Below, one piece after another: positions 62,713-64,000 of a DNA stretch of 64,000 bases (positions are counted from its first letter, which is position 1; each line of letters starts with the position of its first letter). Under the pieces are notes generated by a model. It was not told the origin of the DNA and ran no database searches. It worked only from the letters and a program-made list of their open reading frames with translations. This DNA is from Bacillus vallismortis (GTDB taxonomy: Bacteria; Bacillota; Bacilli; Bacillales; Bacillaceae): assembly GCF_004116955.1 (NCBI RefSeq), contig NZ_CP026362.1, positions 784,501 to 848,500 of the forward strand, written 5' to 3'. A program made the position numbers and the translations under genes.

Positions 62713-64000
62713 TTGTTAACGCTAAGGAAGTATTTTGGCACCATCAGAAACTCATTATACGAGGAACAGCTTGCAAATGATTTAGGAAGCATTGAAACTG
62801 CTGTGAATAGTATTGAGCGAGACGTTACGAATCATAAAAGGGTAGATAATGCTCATACATCTTCACAGGTCGCTCATGGCGGCGGACTAACTGTCTATGA
62901 AGAAATTGAAATAGCAAAAGCGCGTATCCGAAACCTTGTTTTACAAGCAGACGGAACCAATATAAAAGAAATGCTGGATGCTCGCGTAGATAAGCGAGGA
63001 AAGGTTTATCCAACATTACGGGATCATCTAATTGCAAAAGAGACAGAAGTTGAAAACTTAGATTCCATTGTTCAAAAAGAAATGGGCTTTGACTTTACAA
63101 CCGTTCCGCCGGTTTACCACACCAACTTGAATCTAGCAGATAAAACAGTGCTGCAGTGTTTTGTCATTGATGAACCAACAGGTGATATCTACGCCACACA
63201 GGTTGCCAGTGGAAACAAAGATAAAAGCGAGAGTTTCACGATTACACGTATGAATCAAAACGGGGTGATGCTGGACAGCATGAAGCTCGTTCACGGCGGT
63301 CACGGCACCACAATTGGACTGGAACGGGAAAACGGGAAAATGTATATCTGGTCTAACTATAATGTTGTCGATTCAAACGGAAACACTGTCGGAAACGATC
63401 TTGTGCGTTTTCCTTATACGGCAGGCGCGACACTGAACGGCGGCAGCGGAGGGATCAAGCGATATAACAAATTCAACGATTACTATACGATCCCTGTTAT
63501 TGATAGAGAAAATGGCTTTATTGCGTTCCGAATGAGATTAAAAGATGATACTAGTTTGGTAGAGCTTCGGAAATTAAGTGACGTGAAAAACGGGGTAAAT
63601 AAAGTGCTGGGAAAGGTGATCATTCCGAATGACTTGTTTTATCTCCAAGGCTTCACAATAGACGGATACGACTTGTACTGGTACACCGGCGATACAAACA
63701 ACAGAACCTATCCATGTGAGCTGGCGTTATTTAGTTTTAAGGATGGAAGCTTAAAAAAACGTATCTCTTGTGATTTTGGTTATGGGCCAGATGGAAAATA
63801 TGAAGATGGTTTCCGTGAGCCTGAGTCCATCTTTTTATACAAGGACCCGAAGACAGGGAAAAGATCACTATTTGCAGGCGTGGTGACGGGAGCCGTCGGA
63901 AAACGACTTGCCAAGGTATACGCCTACCATTCAAAAGAGAATGCAGCCAAATTCGGCATTGATTTAGCTCAGGGGTATCAAGGGTATAAACTTACTCAAA
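62713..64000 (+). CDS. Tail fibre / receptor-binding protein, start only
   Basis: The frame starts at TTG 62713 (GAAAGGAG upstream) and stays open to the last base, giving 429 codons. The N-terminal part is helical (YEEQLANDLGSIETAVNSIERDVTNH, then HTSSQVAHGGG), as in Bacillus tail fibres that dock to the baseplate. From about residue 140 a beta-propeller-like domain follows (TVLQCFVIDEPTGDIYATQVASG; HGGHGTTIGLERENGKMYIWSNY), of a type linked to teichoic acid binding in B. subtilis phages. The remainder lies outside the window. Confidence 0.8.
   Translation, partial: MLTLRKYFGTIRNSLYEEQLANDLGSIETAVNSIERDVTNHKRVDNAHTSSQVAHGGGLTVYEEIEIAKARIRNLVLQADGTNIKEMLDARVDKRGKVYPTLRDHLIAKETEVENLDSIVQKEMGFDFTTVPPVYHTNLNLADKTVLQCFVIDEPTGDIYATQVASGNKDKSESFTITRMNQNGVMLDSMKLVHGGHGTTIGLERENGKMYIWSNYNVVDSNGNTVGNDLVRFPYTAGATLNGGSGGIKRYNKFNDYYTIPVIDRENGFIAFRMRLKDDTSLVELRKLSDVKNGVNKVLGKVIIPNDLFYLQGFTIDGYDLYWYTGDTNNRTYPCELALFSFKDGSLKKRISCDFGYGPDGKYEDGFREPESIFLYKDPKTGKRSLFAGVVTGAVGKRLAKVYAYHSKENAAKFGIDLAQGYQGYKLTQ

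Larger units (their letters stand above)
31053..64000. mobile_element. phi105-like prophage, left part (right end outside the window)
   Basis: From just after udk to the window end the genes are those of a temperate siphophage: integrase, arbitrium genes, repressor/Cro, replication, late regulator, HK97-type packaging and head, connectors, tail. The left boundary is placed between the udk terminator and the first phage ORF. The exact attL core cannot be defined without attR. The phi105 affinity rests on the recalled DPPVGM arbitrium peptide, the repressor's architecture and a candidate GCGCTCC cohesive end. Confidence 0.9.

Overview
The window is a piece of a Bacillus subtilis-group chromosome interrupted by a temperate siphophage of the phi105 type. 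Bases 1 to about 31,050 carry the conserved block known from B. subtilis: yrvD (tail end), recJ, apt, relA, dtd, yrvJ, yrzK, T-box-hisS-aspS, 6S-2 RNA, tcdA, rarA, cymR-yrvO-mnmA, yrrB, recD2, yrrD, yrzR, yrzQ, yrrI, T-box-alaS, yrzL-yrrK-yrzB, a structured intergenic repeat, mltG, trmR-trhP1-trhP2-udk. Gene order, protein lengths and start codons fit B. subtilis closely. This is core metabolism: stringent response, nucleotide salvage, tRNA charging, thiolation and wobble hydroxylation, DNA repair, and cell wall.

In B. subtilis 168 udk is followed by greA, as I recall. Here a prophage starts just after the udk terminator and runs past the end of the window. Its left end has a small membrane protein and an integrase on the minus strand. 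The lysis-lysogeny control region follows: an AimR-type arbitrium receptor, an AimP-type signal precursor with candidate peptide DPPVGM, a terminator, a large dyad, a promoter with a LexA-like box, and a 25-codon ORF (candidate AimX). That ORF runs tail-to-tail into an XRE repressor gene lacking a peptidase domain. Next come operators, a Cro-like gene and the early region: a replication initiator with a lambda-style iteron origin inside its gene, a DnaC-like loader and many small early genes. Late control follows: ArpU and a second tyrosine recombinase.

Three stretches look like later acquisitions. About 700 bp between initiator and loader genes carries a DUF2513 gene and a 78-aa gene, flanked by a 116-bp diverged duplication of the initiator-loader junction. 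About 1.9 kb of AT-rich DNA downstream of the second recombinase carries a HEPN-like protein and a membrane protein. A complete IS3-family element lies in the loop of a terminator.

The structural module is HK97-like and in canonical order: HNH, candidate cos, TerS, TerL, portal, protease, capsid, two head-fibre-like proteins (one collagen-like), connectors, tail tube, G/T chaperones with a probable frameshift, tape measure, Dit, a Tal fused to a glucosaminidase, and the start of a receptor-binding protein. Lysis genes and the right attachment site lie outside the window.

The most interesting unit is the control region at 32.8 to 35.3 kb. There peptide signalling, an antisense-overlapping mini-ORF and a possible SOS input converge on one promoter.
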